From the NCBI GenBank assembly GCA_018676275.1, contig JABHFC010000413.1, positions 1-5,351 on the forward strand: a stretch of DNA of 5,351 nucleotides. Reading direction: 5' to 3'. The translations under genes and the position numbers were made by a program. Positions 4,920 to 5,351 of this stretch are shown here, one piece after another. The DNA comes from Gammaproteobacteria bacterium. GTDB taxonomy: Bacteria; Pseudomonadota; Gammaproteobacteria; Eutrophobiales; Eutrophobiaceae. The notes under the pieces were generated by a model. The model worked only from the letters and a program-made list of their open reading frames with translations, ran no database searches and had not been told where the DNA came from. The stretch's first letter is position 1. Every line of letters starts with the position of its first letter.

Positions 4920-5351
4920 ATGAAAAATACCCTGCTTGCTCTGGTAACAATATCATTCAGCATGCTGACTTACGCTGGTGGAAACCCGGAACATGTGAAA
5001 CTTCCAGATAATTATAAAACTGAGTTTACAAATTACGACACACGGAATCGTACTAACGGTAAACAGATAGCAGTGCTCTATGCAAACAAGAAAGCGACTG
5101 ATTCAGCCTCCGGCTCTGCACTTGCAGATGGTTCAACGATCGTAATGGAAATATACAAAATTGCAGTTGGCGAAGATGGCAAACCAACTATTGGTGAAGA
5201 TGATTCATTCGAAAAAGGAAAGTTTGCTGCTATTGCTGTAATGGAGAAACGATCGAATTGGGATGCAAGCCTTGATGCTGGGCACAAAGCCGGTGACTGG
5301 GGCTTTGCCATATACAACACTGACGGCACAGTTAAAGCTAATGATCTTGAT
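4920..5351 (+). CDS. Cytochrome P460-like secreted protein, N-terminal part (3' end off window)
   Basis: The 144 residues visible start with a signal peptide: a basic MKN start, a hydrophobic core at about 4-17, and probable cleavage after TYA (17-19). The mature protein would be periplasmic. The following sequence resembles the cytochrome P460 fold: LPDNYKTEFTNYDT (28-41), a strand pattern around IAVLYANKKA (50-59), LADGSTIVMEIYKI (68-81; family-typical 'pdGtvlvkE' region), FAAIAVMEKRSNWD (102-115) and GDWGFAIYNTDG (125-136; family-typical 'WGyf.f' region). P460 proteins carry a c-type haem on a CxxCH motif near the C-terminus, which would lie beyond the right edge. Haem binding is therefore not shown here. 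Characterised members oxidise hydroxylamine or bind NO, but many relatives have no known role. GAGGA (4909-4913), six bases before the ATG, is a good ribosome binding site. The gene points away from the exonuclease gene. Confidence 0.7.
   Translation, partial: MKNTLLALVTISFSMLTYAGGNPEHVKLPDNYKTEFTNYDTRNRTNGKQIAVLYANKKATDSASGSALADGSTIVMEIYKIAVGEDGKPTIGEDDSFEKGKFAAIAVMEKRSNWDASLDAGHKAGDWGFAIYNTDGTVKANDLD

Overview
The window looks like ordinary chromosome from a proteobacterium, most likely a gammaproteobacterium. This rests on Shine-Dalgarno-led genes, typical Gram-negative export signals (a lipobox and a type I signal peptide), frequent TTG starts, moderate GC with AT-rich gaps, and the gene types present. 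No marker gene fixes the taxon. I see no mobile element, CRISPR array, tRNA, rRNA or recognised riboswitch.

Layout. Positions 1-1744 (minus strand) hold a PLP-dependent threonine/serine-type dehydratase followed by the 5' part of an AGCS sodium:amino-acid symporter that runs off the left edge. The 95-base gap between them contains two inverted repeats. A 313-base divergent spacer (1745-2057) separates them from a plus-strand gene for a free-standing carboxyltransferase subunit of the pyruvate carboxylase/oxaloacetate decarboxylase family (2058-3479). That gene starts at TTG behind a strong ribosome binding site and has no biotin domain of its own. A 12-bp perfect hairpin terminator follows, and it is oriented best for the convergent gene. 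That gene (3547-3930, minus) encodes a small lipoprotein whose C-terminal half is three tandem 19-residue methionine-rich, highly charged repeats. Next is an ExoA/APE1-type exonuclease III gene (4041-4802, minus). From a compact divergent promoter region, a secreted cytochrome P460-like gene (4920 to the right edge) is transcribed in the opposite direction.

How the genes may work together. Dehydratase plus symporter is a plausible uptake-and-deamination pair for a small amino acid such as serine or threonine. The keto acid product could join central metabolism, where the neighbouring carboxyltransferase would also act on a keto acid (pyruvate/oxaloacetate-like) if it kept the family activity. 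This link is an inference from position only. The repair nuclease, the repeat lipoprotein and the P460-like protein have no evident functional link to these genes.

The least explained items are the repeat lipoprotein, the orphan carboxyltransferase without its biotin carrier, and the unusual start region of the symporter. I found no convincing new multi-gene system.
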